From UKL13-2 sp038321965 (GTDB lineage Bacteria > Pseudomonadota > Gammaproteobacteria > Burkholderiales > Usitatibacteraceae), in the NCBI GenBank assembly GCA_038321965.1, contig JBBQFL010000004.1, positions 1-64,000 of the forward strand: DNA of 64,000 bases, in the 5' to 3' direction. Position numbers and translations under genes: made by a program. This document shows, in pieces, positions 32,490-41,739 of the stretch (the first letter of the stretch is position 1; every line of letters begins with the position of its first letter). Under the pieces are notes generated by a model. The model saw only the letters and a list, made by a program, of their open reading frames with translations. It had not been told where the DNA came from and did not search any database.

Positions 32490-33503
32490 TTACTCAATGG
32501 CGGTGCCGATTCGTTTCAGGGCACCGAAATTCATCCAGACAAGCACTGCTTTTCCAACGATATTTTCCTCGGGAACAAAGCCCCAGTAACGGCTATCTTC
32601 GCTATTGTCCCTGTTGTCACCCATCATAAAATAGTGTCCCGCAGGAACGACACAAGACATTTTCTCAGCATTGTATTCGCAATTAGTACGATTTGGGAAT
32701 TGTCGGACGCCTCCCAAACGAACGTCCTGCGCTCGCGGATCCAGATAGGAAATATGTGGTTTCTCCCCGAGTGTTTCCCGAATGACGTCGTAACTTTGGA
32801 CCGCCAAGCGATCATCAACGCGGGTCTGTGAGTCAAGCTTTTCTGTAACCAAAGGTACATCGTTGATGGTCAGCCGCTTATTCTTGTATTCGATTTTATC
32901 TCCAGGTGTCCCCACAACCCGCTTGATGAAGTCGAGGCTGGGATTCTCCGGATAGCGAAACACCATTACGTCGCCGCGCTTGGGCAGCCCCACGTCAATT
33001 ATTTTCTTGTTGACGACCGGCAGCCGCACGCCATAGGCGAACTTATTGACAAGAATGAAATCGCCGACGACAAGTGTCGGCACCATTGACTCCGACGGAA
33101 TCTTGAAAGGCTCATATAAGAAAGAACGCAGTACGAATACGATAAGAATGACCGGGAAAAAGCTGCGCGCCATTTCAATTACGACTGGCTCGGCGGTATT
33201 TGCTGGGCGTTTTTTCCTTAGCGCGAAGGAATCGATTGCCCATAAGGCGCCTGTCAGTACCGTCGCCAATAGCAAAACCGCTGGAAATCCCATGATCTCT
33301 TTGAGCGTCAGCATGCCCATAACCGCAATGAAAAATACCGGCCACGCAATTTCCAGCCAAGCATGAATCGAATGGTGATTTGCGGAGCCATCGACTGACG
33401 GCAATGGTGTCGGCGCTGCCTTGCTCCCGCCCACAAACAGGCTTGCAACAATTACCAGTCCGCTAGAGGCAAGCGCAACCCAACCAATCATTTCCCAATT
33501 CAT
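32490..33503 (-). CDS. lepB: Signal peptidase I
   Basis: A 337-residue inner-membrane enzyme that removes signal peptides. After N-terminal membrane helices the Ser box IPSESMVPTLVVGDFILVNK and Lys box DFIKRVVGTPGDKIEYKNKR are intact; the C-terminal box PAGHYFMMGDNRDNSEDSRY is also present. Length is typical of betaproteobacterial LepB. Encoded after lepA, as expected, with a 122-bp gap. Confidence 0.96.
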   Translation of the reverse strand: MNWEMIGWVALASSGLVIVASLFVGGSKAAPTPLPSVDGSANHHSIHAWLEIAWPVFFIAVMGMLTLKEIMGFPAVLLLATVLTGALWAIDSFALRKKRPANTAEPVVIEMARSFFPVILIVFVLRSFLYEPFKIPSESMVPTLVVGDFILVNKFAYGVRLPVVNKKIIDVGLPKRGDVMVFRYPENPSLDFIKRVVGTPGDKIEYKNKRLTINDVPLVTEKLDSQTRVDDRLAVQSYDVIRETLGEKPHISYLDPRAQDVRLGGVRQFPNRTNCEYNAEKMSCVVPAGHYFMMGDNRDNSEDSRYWGFVPEENIVGKAVLVWMNFGALKRIGTAIE

Positions 33504-33625
33504 CGTTTCACATCTCTTCCCGAGTTAGTCTAGCTTTTCATCCCGCCTGATTATGTATTGCTTTTTTTACTTACACATTTCCATGCGACGGATCGCGATC
33601 CGAACGGATCAACCGCCAAATCGTC

Positions 33626-35419
33626 TTACTTTCCGTCCACCTGCAGAATCGCGAGAAACGCTTCTTGCGGGATTTCCACGTTACCCACTTGTTTCATGCG
33701 CTTCTTACCGGCCTTTTGCTTTTCGAGCAGTTTTCGTTTGCGCGAGATATCGCCACCGTAGCATTTCGCGATGACGTTTTTGCGCAAGGCTTTAATATTT
33801 TCCCGCGCAATGATGTTGGCCCCAATCGCAGCCTGTACTGCCACGTCGAACATTTGGCGGGGAATCAACTCACGCATTTTGCTTGCGAGCTCGCGCCCTC
33901 GATACTGGCTGTTTGCGCGATGAACGATTAGCGACAAGGCGTCAACTTTATCGCCGTTGATCAGGATGTCCAGCTTTACCAGATCAGAAGCACGATATTC
34001 CTTAAACTCATAGTCTAGCGACGCGTACCCACGCGAAACAGATTTCAATTTGTCAAAGAAATCCATCACAACTTCATTCATGGGCATTTCATATTTCAGT
34101 ATTACCTGTCGACCGTGGTACTCCATGTCGACTTGCATGCCACGCTTCTGGTTGCAAAGAATGATTACCGAACCGACATACTCCTGGGGCATTAACATTG
34201 TCGCGATTATCATCGGCTCGCGGATCTCTTCAATTTTTGCCAGATCAGGCAAACGCGATGGATTTTCGATTTCGCTGACAGTGCCGTCGCGCAACATGAT
34301 TTGGTAAATTACTGTGGGCGCAGTGGTAATCAAATCCATGTTGTATTCGCGTTCGAGGCGCTCTTGCACGATTTCCATGTGCAATAGACCAAGAAAGCCG
34401 CAGCGGAATCCAAATCCGAGCGCCTGTGAGGTCTCTGGTTCGAAGCGTAACGAAGAGTCGTTCAATTGCAATTTGGTTAGTGCATCGCGCAACGCATCGT
34501 ACTGATTGGATTCAATCGGATAAAGGCCCGCGAATACTTGCGGTTTGATTTCCTTGAAACCAGGCAACGCCACTTTGGCAGGATTGTCCGACAACGTCAC
34601 CGTATCGCCAACCTTGGCGTTCTTCAGTTCCTTGATGCCCGCAATAATGAACCCGACGCCTCCTGCCGATAACATGGGTCGCGATTGCGACCGTGGCGTA
34701 AAGACGCCCACCTGTTCCACCAGGTGCTGGGCACCTGAAGCCATTAGAAGTATCTTGTCCTTCGGTTTCAACACGCCATCGACGACGCGTACCAGCATAA
34801 CTACGCCCACATAGTTATCAAACCACGAGTCAATGATCAGAGCCTTCAGTGGATTAGATGCGGACCCTTTCGGTGGTGGAACCTTCGCCACGACGGTCTC
34901 AATTACGTCGTCTATGCCAACACCCGTCTTGGCACTGCATTGCACTGCATCCTCTGCATATATGCCAATGATATCTTCGATTTCCGCGATCACGCGTGCA
35001 GGATCTGCACTCGGCAAATCTATCTTGTTCAGCACTGGCGTAACTTCCACCCCTAAATCCAACGCTGTGTAGCAGTTTGCGACGGTCTGTGCTTCAACGC
35101 CTTGCGAGGCATCAACCACCAGCAATGCACCTTCACAAGCCGACAGCGAACGCGAGACTTCATATGAAAAATCGACATGCCCGGGTGTGTCGATCAAATT
35201 CAGCTCATAGGTCTGCCCGTCGCGGGCCTTGTATGTCAGAGCGGCCGTTTGCGCCTTGATGGTAATGCCGCGCTCCCGTTCCAGATCCATGGAATCAAGT
35301 ACCTGAGACTCCATTTCACGAGACGAAAGTCCCCCACAGCGTTCAATAATGCGATCAGCGAGCGTGGATTTGCCGTGATCAATATGCGCGATAATCGAGA
35401 AATTTCGTATTAAATTCAT
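33626..35419 (-). CDS. lepA: Elongation factor 4 (LepA)
   Basis: A 597-residue translational GTPase linked to ribosome assembly and stress translation. ATG at 35419 is used (MNLIRNFSIIAHIDHGKSTL); the longer frame is unlikely. G motifs: AHIDHGKST, DTPGHVDF, NKIDLPSAD. The LepA-specific C-terminal domain is complete (MFDVAVQAAIGANIIARENI, AKCYGGDISRKRKLLEKQKA). Confidence 0.97.
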   Translation of the reverse strand: MNLIRNFSIIAHIDHGKSTLADRIIERCGGLSSREMESQVLDSMDLERERGITIKAQTAALTYKARDGQTYELNLIDTPGHVDFSYEVSRSLSACEGALLVVDASQGVEAQTVANCYTALDLGVEVTPVLNKIDLPSADPARVIAEIEDIIGIYAEDAVQCSAKTGVGIDDVIETVVAKVPPPKGSASNPLKALIIDSWFDNYVGVVMLVRVVDGVLKPKDKILLMASGAQHLVEQVGVFTPRSQSRPMLSAGGVGFIIAGIKELKNAKVGDTVTLSDNPAKVALPGFKEIKPQVFAGLYPIESNQYDALRDALTKLQLNDSSLRFEPETSQALGFGFRCGFLGLLHMEIVQERLEREYNMDLITTAPTVIYQIMLRDGTVSEIENPSRLPDLAKIEEIREPMIIATMLMPQEYVGSVIILCNQKRGMQVDMEYHGRQVILKYEMPMNEVVMDFFDKLKSVSRGYASLDYEFKEYRASDLVKLDILINGDKVDALSLIVHRANSQYRGRELASKMRELIPRQMFDVAVQAAIGANIIARENIKALRKNVIAKCYGGDISRKRKLLEKQKAGKKRMKQVGNVEIPQEAFLAILQVDGK

Positions 35420-35441
35420 AGTATTGTGATGTCCAACAACA

Positions 35442-35471
35442 AATAAGGGCACGCAAGGGTGCCCTTATTTG
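35442..35471. terminator. Intrinsic terminator between the glutaredoxin-like gene and lepA
   Basis: A 12-bp perfect stem AAATAAGGGCAC/GTGCCCTTATTT with a 6-nt loop. The AT-rich ends give a T-rich tail on either strand. It lies between the grx-like stop (35526) and the lepA start (35419) on the minus strand and so separates the sigma-E gene set from the lepA-lepB-rnc-era operon. Confidence 0.75.
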
Positions 35472-35525
35472 CTGCAAGTGCGCATTCTACCTTAAAAGCG
35501 CCTCGGAATATGCCTTGGAAACCTG

Positions 35526-35774
35526 CTATTCACCTGATGATAAGCACTGCCGCATGCGCTCAGCATCGAGAAAATAGTGGCAAATCTCTGTATCACCTTC
35601 GAGTAGGACCGGCACTTTGTCACCCCATGTCAGCTCAAGCGCTGGATGCAGATCGATATCCACCACCTCAATCGTATATTGATCCACAAGCACCTGTTGC
35701 AACGAATGAAGGCCAGTAATCATATCGTCGCAAAGGTGGCAGTAACTTCGCGACAGCACCGTAAGTTTTTTCAA
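35526..35774 (-). CDS. Glutaredoxin family protein
   Basis: An 82-residue thioredoxin-fold protein with the redox motif CHLC at residues 12-15 (SRSYCHLCDDM), a cis-Pro type KVPVLL segment, and little else. It matches the small glutaredoxin-like (DUF836/YruB-like) proteins seen next to mucD in betaproteobacteria. It starts 3 nt after the mucD stop and is probably co-translated. Substrate unknown. Confidence 0.88.
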   Translation of the reverse strand: MKKLTVLSRSYCHLCDDMITGLHSLQQVLVDQYTIEVVDIDLHPALELTWGDKVPVLLEGDTEICHYFLDAERMRQCLSSGE

Positions 35775-35777
35775 GGA

Positions 35778-37295
35778 CTATTTGGGTTCTGAAATTCGCA
35801 ATGTTATGTATCGCGTCTGCGTTTCGCGCTTGACGAGCAAGGCGACTGGCTTTTTCACGTCCAGCTTGGCGACGAGGTCATTGAATTGACTAACGGATTT
35901 TATGTCGGTGTTATTTACCGCCAGAATAACGTCACCTTCCTGAATTCCAGCGCGCGCCGCCGCCCCATCTGACTCCTGTACTTTTACACCAGAGTCCGAC
36001 TTGGTTGCTTTCTTTGCTGTGTCAGGTAGCGGTTTCCCTTTCCGATCGTCGGCAGTAACTTCGCCAACCACGAGGCCGAGTCGATCCGGCGTTGCGTTTT
36101 TCTTGTCGTCTTTCTTCTCAGGCGCCTTAGCGACGACGGTGTCACCAGGCGTTTCTCCCACCGTCACAGCAACTTCCTTTTGCGCGCCCTTGCGCCACAC
36201 TGTCAATACGACCTTGGTGCCCGGTGCAGTATTGCTGATGGCGCGAGTTACATCGATGAATGTATCTATTTGTTTGCCGTTGACTTTCAGGATGATGTCA
36301 GCAGCGAGCAGACCGGCCTTTTCCGCAGGGCTATCTGCGGCAACTTCATCGATCAGGGCACCTTTGGCGTTGGGCAGTCCCAGCGATTCGGCCAGATCTT
36401 TCGTAATCGAGTTCTGACTCATTAAAACGCCAATACGGCCACGGTTTAGTTTTCCGGTTTTCATAAGTTGATTGGCCACAGTCATCGCTGTATTGACAGG
36501 AATGGCGAATGAAATGCCAAGGTATCCACCACTGCCGCTGAAAATCTGCGAATTTATTCCGATCACTTCGCCCTTACTGTTGAACAACGGGCCACCAGAA
36601 TTACCCGGATTTACAGCCGCGTCAGACTGGATAAGTGGAACAAAATCACCGGTGTCTCGGCTCTTCGCGCTGACGATGCCGGCGGTGACGGTATTTTCAA
36701 ATCCAAACGGCGATCCGATCGCCAGAACCCACTCACCAACGCGCACTTTGTCTGAGTCACCGAGCGTGACCTTTGGAAGTCCGGTGGCTTCAATTTTCAA
36801 GACTGCGACGTCTGTGCGCTCATCGGTGCCGATGACCTTGGCTTTGAACTCACGCTTGTCTGTCAGCGTGACGGTCACTTCGTCAGCGAGCTGAACAACG
36901 TGAGCATTGGTAATGATGTATCCATCTGCGGAAATGATAAAGCCAGACCCGAGGCCCAGATCACGCAACGGTGTGTCTTCTTTCGGAATTTGCTGCCGCG
37001 GATTTCTGCGAGGTGCGTTGGGATTGCTACGCGGGTTTGGAATTGCATCTGGCGGCATGAACCGGCGGAAGAATTCATACAAATCGTTTTCGTCGTATTG
37101 TTGTTGGCCGCGCGCGTTCGTAGGGCGCGCCTTGGTGCTTACATTGACAACTGAAGCGCCATGTTTTTCCACCAGTTCTGTGAAATCAGGCAGTTCCTTT
37201 GCAAACGCCTGATTTCCCAGGAAAAAAATCATTGCCGCGAAAATGAAAAGCGAAGCCGTCAATACACGCAGGCTCTTGTCGTTACGTACAGTCAT
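35778..37295 (-). CDS. mucD: Periplasmic Do-type serine protease MucD/DegQ
   Basis: A 505-residue HtrA protease of the periplasm. ATG at 37295 follows GGAG; a signal peptide (LRVLTASLFIFAAMIFFLG ... AFA) precedes the protease domain with the catalytic triad in ITNAHVV (His), DERTDVAVLKI (Asp) and GNSGGPLF (Ser). Two PDZ domains follow (GRIGVLMSQ ... and DSGVKVQESDGAAARAGIQE), separated by a long Lys/Asp-rich linker. In the MucD position of the rpoE-rseA-rseB cluster it degrades misfolded envelope proteins and dampens sigma-E. Confidence 0.95.
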   Translation of the reverse strand: MTVRNDKSLRVLTASLFIFAAMIFFLGNQAFAKELPDFTELVEKHGASVVNVSTKARPTNARGQQQYDENDLYEFFRRFMPPDAIPNPRSNPNAPRRNPRQQIPKEDTPLRDLGLGSGFIISADGYIITNAHVVQLADEVTVTLTDKREFKAKVIGTDERTDVAVLKIEATGLPKVTLGDSDKVRVGEWVLAIGSPFGFENTVTAGIVSAKSRDTGDFVPLIQSDAAVNPGNSGGPLFNSKGEVIGINSQIFSGSGGYLGISFAIPVNTAMTVANQLMKTGKLNRGRIGVLMSQNSITKDLAESLGLPNAKGALIDEVAADSPAEKAGLLAADIILKVNGKQIDTFIDVTRAISNTAPGTKVVLTVWRKGAQKEVAVTVGETPGDTVVAKAPEKKDDKKNATPDRLGLVVGEVTADDRKGKPLPDTAKKATKSDSGVKVQESDGAAARAGIQEGDVILAVNNTDIKSVSQFNDLVAKLDVKKPVALLVKRETQTRYITLRISEPK

Positions 37296-37317
37296 GTTTT
37301 CTCCGTTTTGAAACAAA

Positions 37318-37337
37318 TCGCCGGGCTAGCCCGGCGA
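37318..37337. terminator. Palindromic hairpin between rseB and mucD
   Basis: A perfect 20-bp palindrome, TCGCCGGGCTAGCCCGGCGA, in the 109-bp gap between the rseB stop and the mucD start. On the minus strand it is followed by TTTGTTTC. It could be an attenuator that reduces mucD transcription relative to rseB, or a protein-binding dyad. Confidence 0.5.
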
Positions 37338-37404
37338 CAAACCGCATTTCCCAGCGGACATTCCCGCCAGGAAATCGCAAATTCCAGGTAATTCTAAGCT
37401 AATC

Positions 37405-38565
37405 CTATCGGCCCTTTTGCATCACGCTATCGGCAATTACCTGTACCGCAGCCACTGGCACTTCTCCCATCACCGTGACCTGATGATCCGCTACTGGACG
37501 CATCGCAAACGCGATCGGACTGTCGTCAGTCATCCGTGCACCCGAGGTTTGGGCAACACCCAGCATCGGCTCTACAAAGACCGATACATGCGAAAGTCCA
37601 TCGGAAAATACCAGTTGCGACACCGGTGATGGGCGCCCGACAAGCGTACGAATCATCTCCGCCACTTTCTTGAAACCGGCAGGCAGATTGGCAACTCTCC
37701 AGCCCGTTTCTATGGCGCCGTTGGGCTTTGGCGACTCGGTCATTTGCCAACCAGGTAGCTGCTCAAACTGGGACCGCAATGAAATCCTGGCAACGCTTCG
37801 ACTAAGATCGAGTTGTGTAAACATGAATTGTTCGAGCACCTGATTGCGGTCATTGTAAAGACGCGCCCGCAGCAGCAGTCCGGTGCTCAACTCCGCGCAT
37901 AACTTTTGCATATATCGCATCGCATCCTTAGGCTGCAGAATTACCCACTGACAATCAAAACCTGCGACTCGCTCGATATTACCGAGCCTTACAGTGTAGT
38001 TTTCAGCAATGCTTTTGGAATTGCCGGAAATTAGAGACGGAAAGAATCGACCACTGATGCGCCTGTCAATTCGAACCGTCTTGGCCTCAGGGTGATAGCA
38101 AAACATTTCTTCATTGCGGCGAATAATCTCCGTCTGCGGACCATCAAGCATTTCGAGTTTTTCAAGCTCCACGCCTTGGCGGTCAACCAGGTGGGTAATG
38201 CGGGACGTGCTCATGCCGTCTGCCGTCTGCTGAATAAAAACGCCGGTATACGGCAGTTCGCGTGCCGACTTTGCAATGCGATCAATCCATTCGGCACCTT
38301 CAGAAGGCATTGGGCGCACCCTGTTTTTTTCCGCAGTCGACGGCGAATACTGCAAGGTAGGCATCGTTGCCGCGTCTGTTGGGGGCATGATTGTCCTTGT
38401 GCCGGCGTATGGCGACGGCACAACTGCTAGGCCGGACGGATCAGGCGTCGGCGCGATGATTTTCGCTCTCATGTTGACGGACTGCGCACACACCGCACCG
38501 CCGAACAATCCAGTCAAGGCCAAGAGTGCCGCAACAAATGATTGTGACCTTATGCTGATCTTCAT
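37405..38565 (-). CDS. rseB: Sigma-E regulatory protein RseB/MucB
   Basis: A 386-residue periplasmic protein using ATG at 38565. Signal peptide FVAALLALTGLFGGAVCAQS; then a MucB/RseB N-terminal LolA-like domain (SARELPYTGVFIQQTADGMS, SRITHLVDRQGVELEKLEML, RNEEMFCYHPEAKTV) and a C-terminal domain contacting RseA. It binds the anti-sigma factor and shields it from cleavage until envelope stress. A proline-rich insert between the signal peptide and the first domain is longer than I expect for the family. Confidence 0.92.
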   Translation of the reverse strand: MKISIRSQSFVAALLALTGLFGGAVCAQSVNMRAKIIAPTPDPSGLAVVPSPYAGTRTIMPPTDAATMPTLQYSPSTAEKNRVRPMPSEGAEWIDRIAKSARELPYTGVFIQQTADGMSTSRITHLVDRQGVELEKLEMLDGPQTEIIRRNEEMFCYHPEAKTVRIDRRISGRFFPSLISGNSKSIAENYTVRLGNIERVAGFDCQWVILQPKDAMRYMQKLCAELSTGLLLRARLYNDRNQVLEQFMFTQLDLSRSVARISLRSQFEQLPGWQMTESPKPNGAIETGWRVANLPAGFKKVAEMIRTLVGRPSPVSQLVFSDGLSHVSVFVEPMLGVAQTSGARMTDDSPIAFAMRPVADHQVTVMGEVPVAAVQVIADSVMQKGR

Positions 38566-38678
38566 TTCAATCCATGCGCCAAGAAACTTACACTCCCTGT
38601 GTGTCAATCCGCTCGCGGTATTTTTTGTCTGGCTATAGTTATATTCAGGTTGCCAGTATAAACACGAGTCTTACTGCT

Positions 38679-39218
38679 TCACTTACCGACTGCTTGCGGA
38701 ACATTAACACTACGCATATCCCGGTTCAAGGCGGCCGGTTGGAACGCGCCCGGATTGGCGAACTGGCGATGCAATACCAGATAGTCGTTCACCCTCACAT
38801 CAGCGTCCGTCTGTGGAACCTTGCTCACTGTGACCGCCTTGGGCGCAATTTGCTGCACCAACTGAACTGATGAAACCTGCCCGCTCTGCTGTTGCACCGC
38901 AACCACGCCAACAGCGGAAATGGTGATCACCGAGGCGGCCATTGCCAAGGCAATTCGTGTCCGCTTTTCAACGGGCTGCTTGACCATTTTGGGTGCCAAT
39001 ACCGTTGGCTCCAAAGCAAGCGCTGCAAAAATCGCACTGGTACAGTCATTGTGTTGCCTCGCACTTACAAGGTCATCACCTCGCAAGGTCTCGCCAATGA
39101 CATGGTACAAGTTCCATTGTTCACGAGAGGCATCATCGCAACCAAGTGACTTAATAGCCGTTTGCGCCTGAGCATGATCGAGTTCACCATCCATCAACGC
39201 AGATAATTTTTCGTTCAT
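38679..39218 (-). CDS. rseA: Anti-sigma-E factor RseA/MucA
   Basis: A 179-residue protein using ATG at 39218 with GGAG upstream; the longer frame overlaps rpoE and is rejected. Cytoplasmic N-terminal domain MNEKLSALMDGELDHAQAQT binds the sigma factor; one membrane helix lies near residues 90-112 (ALAMAASVITISAVGVVAV); the periplasmic part is short. Sequestration of RpoE ends when the protein is cut under envelope stress. It begins 2 bp after the rpoE stop, indicating coupling. Confidence 0.93.
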   Translation of the reverse strand: MNEKLSALMDGELDHAQAQTAIKSLGCDDASREQWNLYHVIGETLRGDDLVSARQHNDCTSAIFAALALEPTVLAPKMVKQPVEKRTRIALAMAASVITISAVGVVAVQQQSGQVSSVQLVQQIAPKAVTVSKVPQTDADVRVNDYLVLHRQFANPGAFQPAALNRDMRSVNVPQAVGK

Positions 39219-39219
39219 T

Positions 39220-39975
39220 TCACCATCTCCTGTCCTTCGTCGTACCCAGTTGCGGGCGCAGCTGCTCCGCCACCGCTTCTCGGGCACGAAAAATACGCGA
39301 CCGAACTGTTCCAATCGGGCAATCCATGATCTGTGCAATCTCTTCGTAACTCAAACCTTCAATTTCGCGCAACGTAATTGCGGTGCGCAATTCTTCGGGC
39401 AGCTTATCAATTGTGTCGTTGACGATTTCGGCGATCTGCTTGGACATCAGCTGTGCGTCCGGCGTAGCGTTGTCACGCAACCCAACTGCATCTTCAAATC
39501 CTTCGGCCTCTTCGGCATCGTAACCCGTGCTCGTCGGCGCGCGACGGCCCTGACTGACTAGATAATTTTTTGCTGTATTCACCGAAATTCGATACAGCCA
39601 GGTGTAGAACGCGCTGTCGCCACGGAAGTTGGCGAGCGCGCGATACGCTTTGATAAATGATTCCTGGGCAACATCCTGAATTTCATCCTGATTCCGAATG
39701 ATCCGCGATAGTAACCGTTCAACCTTGCGCTGATACTTGATGACGAGCAATTCAAATGCGCGTTTGTCCCCTGCTTGTGCACGCACCACCAATTGCTGAT
39801 CGACTTCGCGATCACTCATCAACACTTTTCCCTGATTCAGCGGACGCGTCGCGTCCGTTGTTGCGCTTTCGCGACGCGCATTCGCATCCGCGACCGCTTT
39901 CGGAGTGGGTTTACTGGAATACGTACTGCTGTTTAGCCCCACTACGTCAGGTATTATAAACGTCAACTCTGCCAT
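39220..39975 (-). CDS. rpoE: RNA polymerase sigma factor RpoE/AlgU
   Basis: The ECF sigma factor for envelope stress. From MSDREVDQQLV (residue 53, base 39819) it is a normal 199-residue RpoE with region 2 (AFELLVIKYQRKVERLLSRI, DVAQESFIKAYRALANFRG, FYTWLYRISVNTAKNYLV) and region 4 (LPEELRTAITLREIEGLSYE, EIAQIMDCPIGTVRSRIFRA). The frame extends 52 residues upstream to an ATG at 39975 with a strong GGGAG site 7 nt away, so a longer form is possible; the internal start also has AGGGA. A candidate sigma-E promoter lies upstream at 40062-40090. nadB is divergent, as in enterobacteria. Confidence 0.95.
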   Translation of the reverse strand: MAELTFIIPDVVGLNSSTYSSKPTPKAVADANARRESATTDATRPLNQGKVLMSDREVDQQLVVRAQAGDKRAFELLVIKYQRKVERLLSRIIRNQDEIQDVAQESFIKAYRALANFRGDSAFYTWLYRISVNTAKNYLVSQGRRAPTSTGYDAEEAEGFEDAVGLRDNATPDAQLMSKQIAEIVNDTIDKLPEELRTAITLREIEGLSYEEIAQIMDCPIGTVRSRIFRAREAVAEQLRPQLGTTKDRRW

Positions 39976-40061
39976 TACTTTTCTCCCTGCCTAAGTTGAA
40001 TCATTGGAAATTACCGAAAAACTGAGCGCTTAACCTTCAAATTGTAGTTAAAACCCACTAG

Positions 40062-40090
40062 TTGGGACTGCAAATGCCGGGAATAGTTCA
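40062..40090 (-). promoter_or_regulatory. Candidate sigma-E promoter of rpoE
   Basis: On the minus strand TGAACTA (40084-40090) is followed after 15 bases by GTCCCAA (40062-40068). This resembles the sigma-E pattern GGAACTT - 16 - GTCTAA. Self-activation is known for rpoE in gammaproteobacteria. The match is partial. Confidence 0.4.
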
Positions 40091-40128
40091 CTTTCCGACC
40101 TCCTCACTCGCCAATTCAGCCAACCCCC

Positions 40129-41736
40129 ATGACTTCAATTTCAAAGCAATACGACGTACTGATTATCGGTAGTGGCCTTGCAGGAATGTCACTTGCGTTG
40201 AGACTGGCTGAAACGCAAAAGGTTGCGCTGCTGACCAAGCAGGAGCTGCTCGACGCCGCGAGCGCATGGGCGCAGGGTGGCATCGCCGCCGTATTGAGTG
40301 CTGACGACTCCGCAGAGAACCACATCAAGGACACACATGTCGCCGGCGCTGGACTATGCAATGATGCGGCCGTCCGCTTCGTCGTCGAACATGGCCGCAG
40401 CGCAATCGAGTGGTTGGTCGCTCAGGGTGTGCCGTTTACGCGCGACGATCAAAATGTCGCTGAGCTGCATCTGACGCGCGAAGGCGGTCATTCCCATCGC
40501 CGCATTGCGCATGCCGCCGACGCTACCGGCCGGGCAGTGCAGAAAACGCTGGTACAACAACTAAAGACCCACCCGAACGTTGAGATTCTGGAACACCAAC
40601 TGGCGGTGGATTTGATTACCTCGGCAAAGCTCGGACGGCAACACGAGCGCCGATGCTATGGCGTCTACGCTCTGAATAATCTTACCGGCGTGGTGCATAC
40701 AATTAGCGCCCGCTTCACAGTGATAGCTACGGGTGGCGCAGGCAAGGTCTATCTGTACACCACCAATCCAGACGTTGCCACCGGCGATGGTGTCGCGATG
40801 GGCTGGCGCGCAGGCTGCCGGGTCGCCAATATGGAGTTCATCCAGTTTCACCCGACTTGCCTTTATCATCCGCTCGCAAAATCGTATTTGATCACTGAGG
40901 CCGTCCGCGGCGAAGGCGGGTATCTATGCCTTCCAGACACACGGGACAAAAATAAGGCAGGCGAACGTTTCATGCCGCACCACGATGAGCGCGCCGAGTT
41001 GGCTCCGCGCGACGTGGTCGCCCGCGCCATCGACTTTGAAATGAAAAAGCGCGGTCTTGATTTCGTCTACCTTGATATCTCGCACAAGCCCACCGCATTT
41101 TTATTGGCGCACTTCCCCAACATCTACGAAAAATGCCTATCGCTAGGTATTGACATCACAAAAGACCCGATCCCGGTGGTGCCAGCAGCGCATTACACCT
41201 GTGGCGGGGTCGTCACCGACCTTCGTGGGCGGACCGACGTAGCCGATCTGTACGCTATTGGCGAAGTCACCTGTACCGGACTGCACGGCGCAAACCGGCT
41301 TGCCAGCAACTCCCTGCTGGAATGCCTGGTCTTTTCCGAAGCGGTCGCCGCCGACATGCTTACCCAGCCAACAATGACTTTGCCCGCTCTGCCCGCATGG
41401 GACGAAAGCCGTGTGACGAATGCCGATGAGGAAGTCATCATTTCGCACAACTGGGACGAGCTGCGCCGCTTCATGTGGGACTACGTTGGCATCGTGCGCA
41501 CCGACAAACGACTTGAACGCGCAATGCACCGCATCAATTTGCTGCAATTAGAAATCCACGATTACTACGCCAACTTCCGCATTTCGAACGACCTAATCGA
41601 ACTACGTAATCTGGTGCAAACGGCGGAGTTGATCGTGCGCTGTGCACAGGCGCGCAAAGAAAGCCGCGGCTTGCACTATAGCCTTGACTACCCCGAACTT
41701 GCGCCAGATGCCATCGACACCGTGTTGGTCCCATAG
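40129..41736 (+). CDS. nadB: L-aspartate oxidase
   Basis: A 535-residue FAD enzyme that turns L-aspartate into iminoaspartate, the first step of de novo NAD synthesis. Motifs: FAD-binding DVLIIGSGLAGMSLALRLAE, SAWAQGGIAAVLSADDS, succinate-dehydrogenase-like catalytic ARFTVIATGGAGKVYLYTTN, and AHYTCGGVVTDLRGRTDVAD, GANRLASNSLLECLVF. The C-terminal helical domain is complete. Divergent from rpoE; nadA and nadC are not in the window. nnr follows after 3 bp. Confidence 0.97.
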   Translation: MTSISKQYDVLIIGSGLAGMSLALRLAETQKVALLTKQELLDAASAWAQGGIAAVLSADDSAENHIKDTHVAGAGLCNDAAVRFVVEHGRSAIEWLVAQGVPFTRDDQNVAELHLTREGGHSHRRIAHAADATGRAVQKTLVQQLKTHPNVEILEHQLAVDLITSAKLGRQHERRCYGVYALNNLTGVVHTISARFTVIATGGAGKVYLYTTNPDVATGDGVAMGWRAGCRVANMEFIQFHPTCLYHPLAKSYLITEAVRGEGGYLCLPDTRDKNKAGERFMPHHDERAELAPRDVVARAIDFEMKKRGLDFVYLDISHKPTAFLLAHFPNIYEKCLSLGIDITKDPIPVVPAAHYTCGGVVTDLRGRTDVADLYAIGEVTCTGLHGANRLASNSLLECLVFSEAVAADMLTQPTMTLPALPAWDESRVTNADEEVIISHNWDELRRFMWDYVGIVRTDKRLERAMHRINLLQLEIHDYYANFRISNDLIELRNLVQTAELIVRCAQARKESRGLHYSLDYPELAPDAIDTVLVP

Positions 41737-41739
41737 CAA

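Noticed and set aside
32624..32860. Small antisense frames over lepB and lepA
   Set aside because: They are shadows of conserved genes with no ribosome-binding site or recognisable product.
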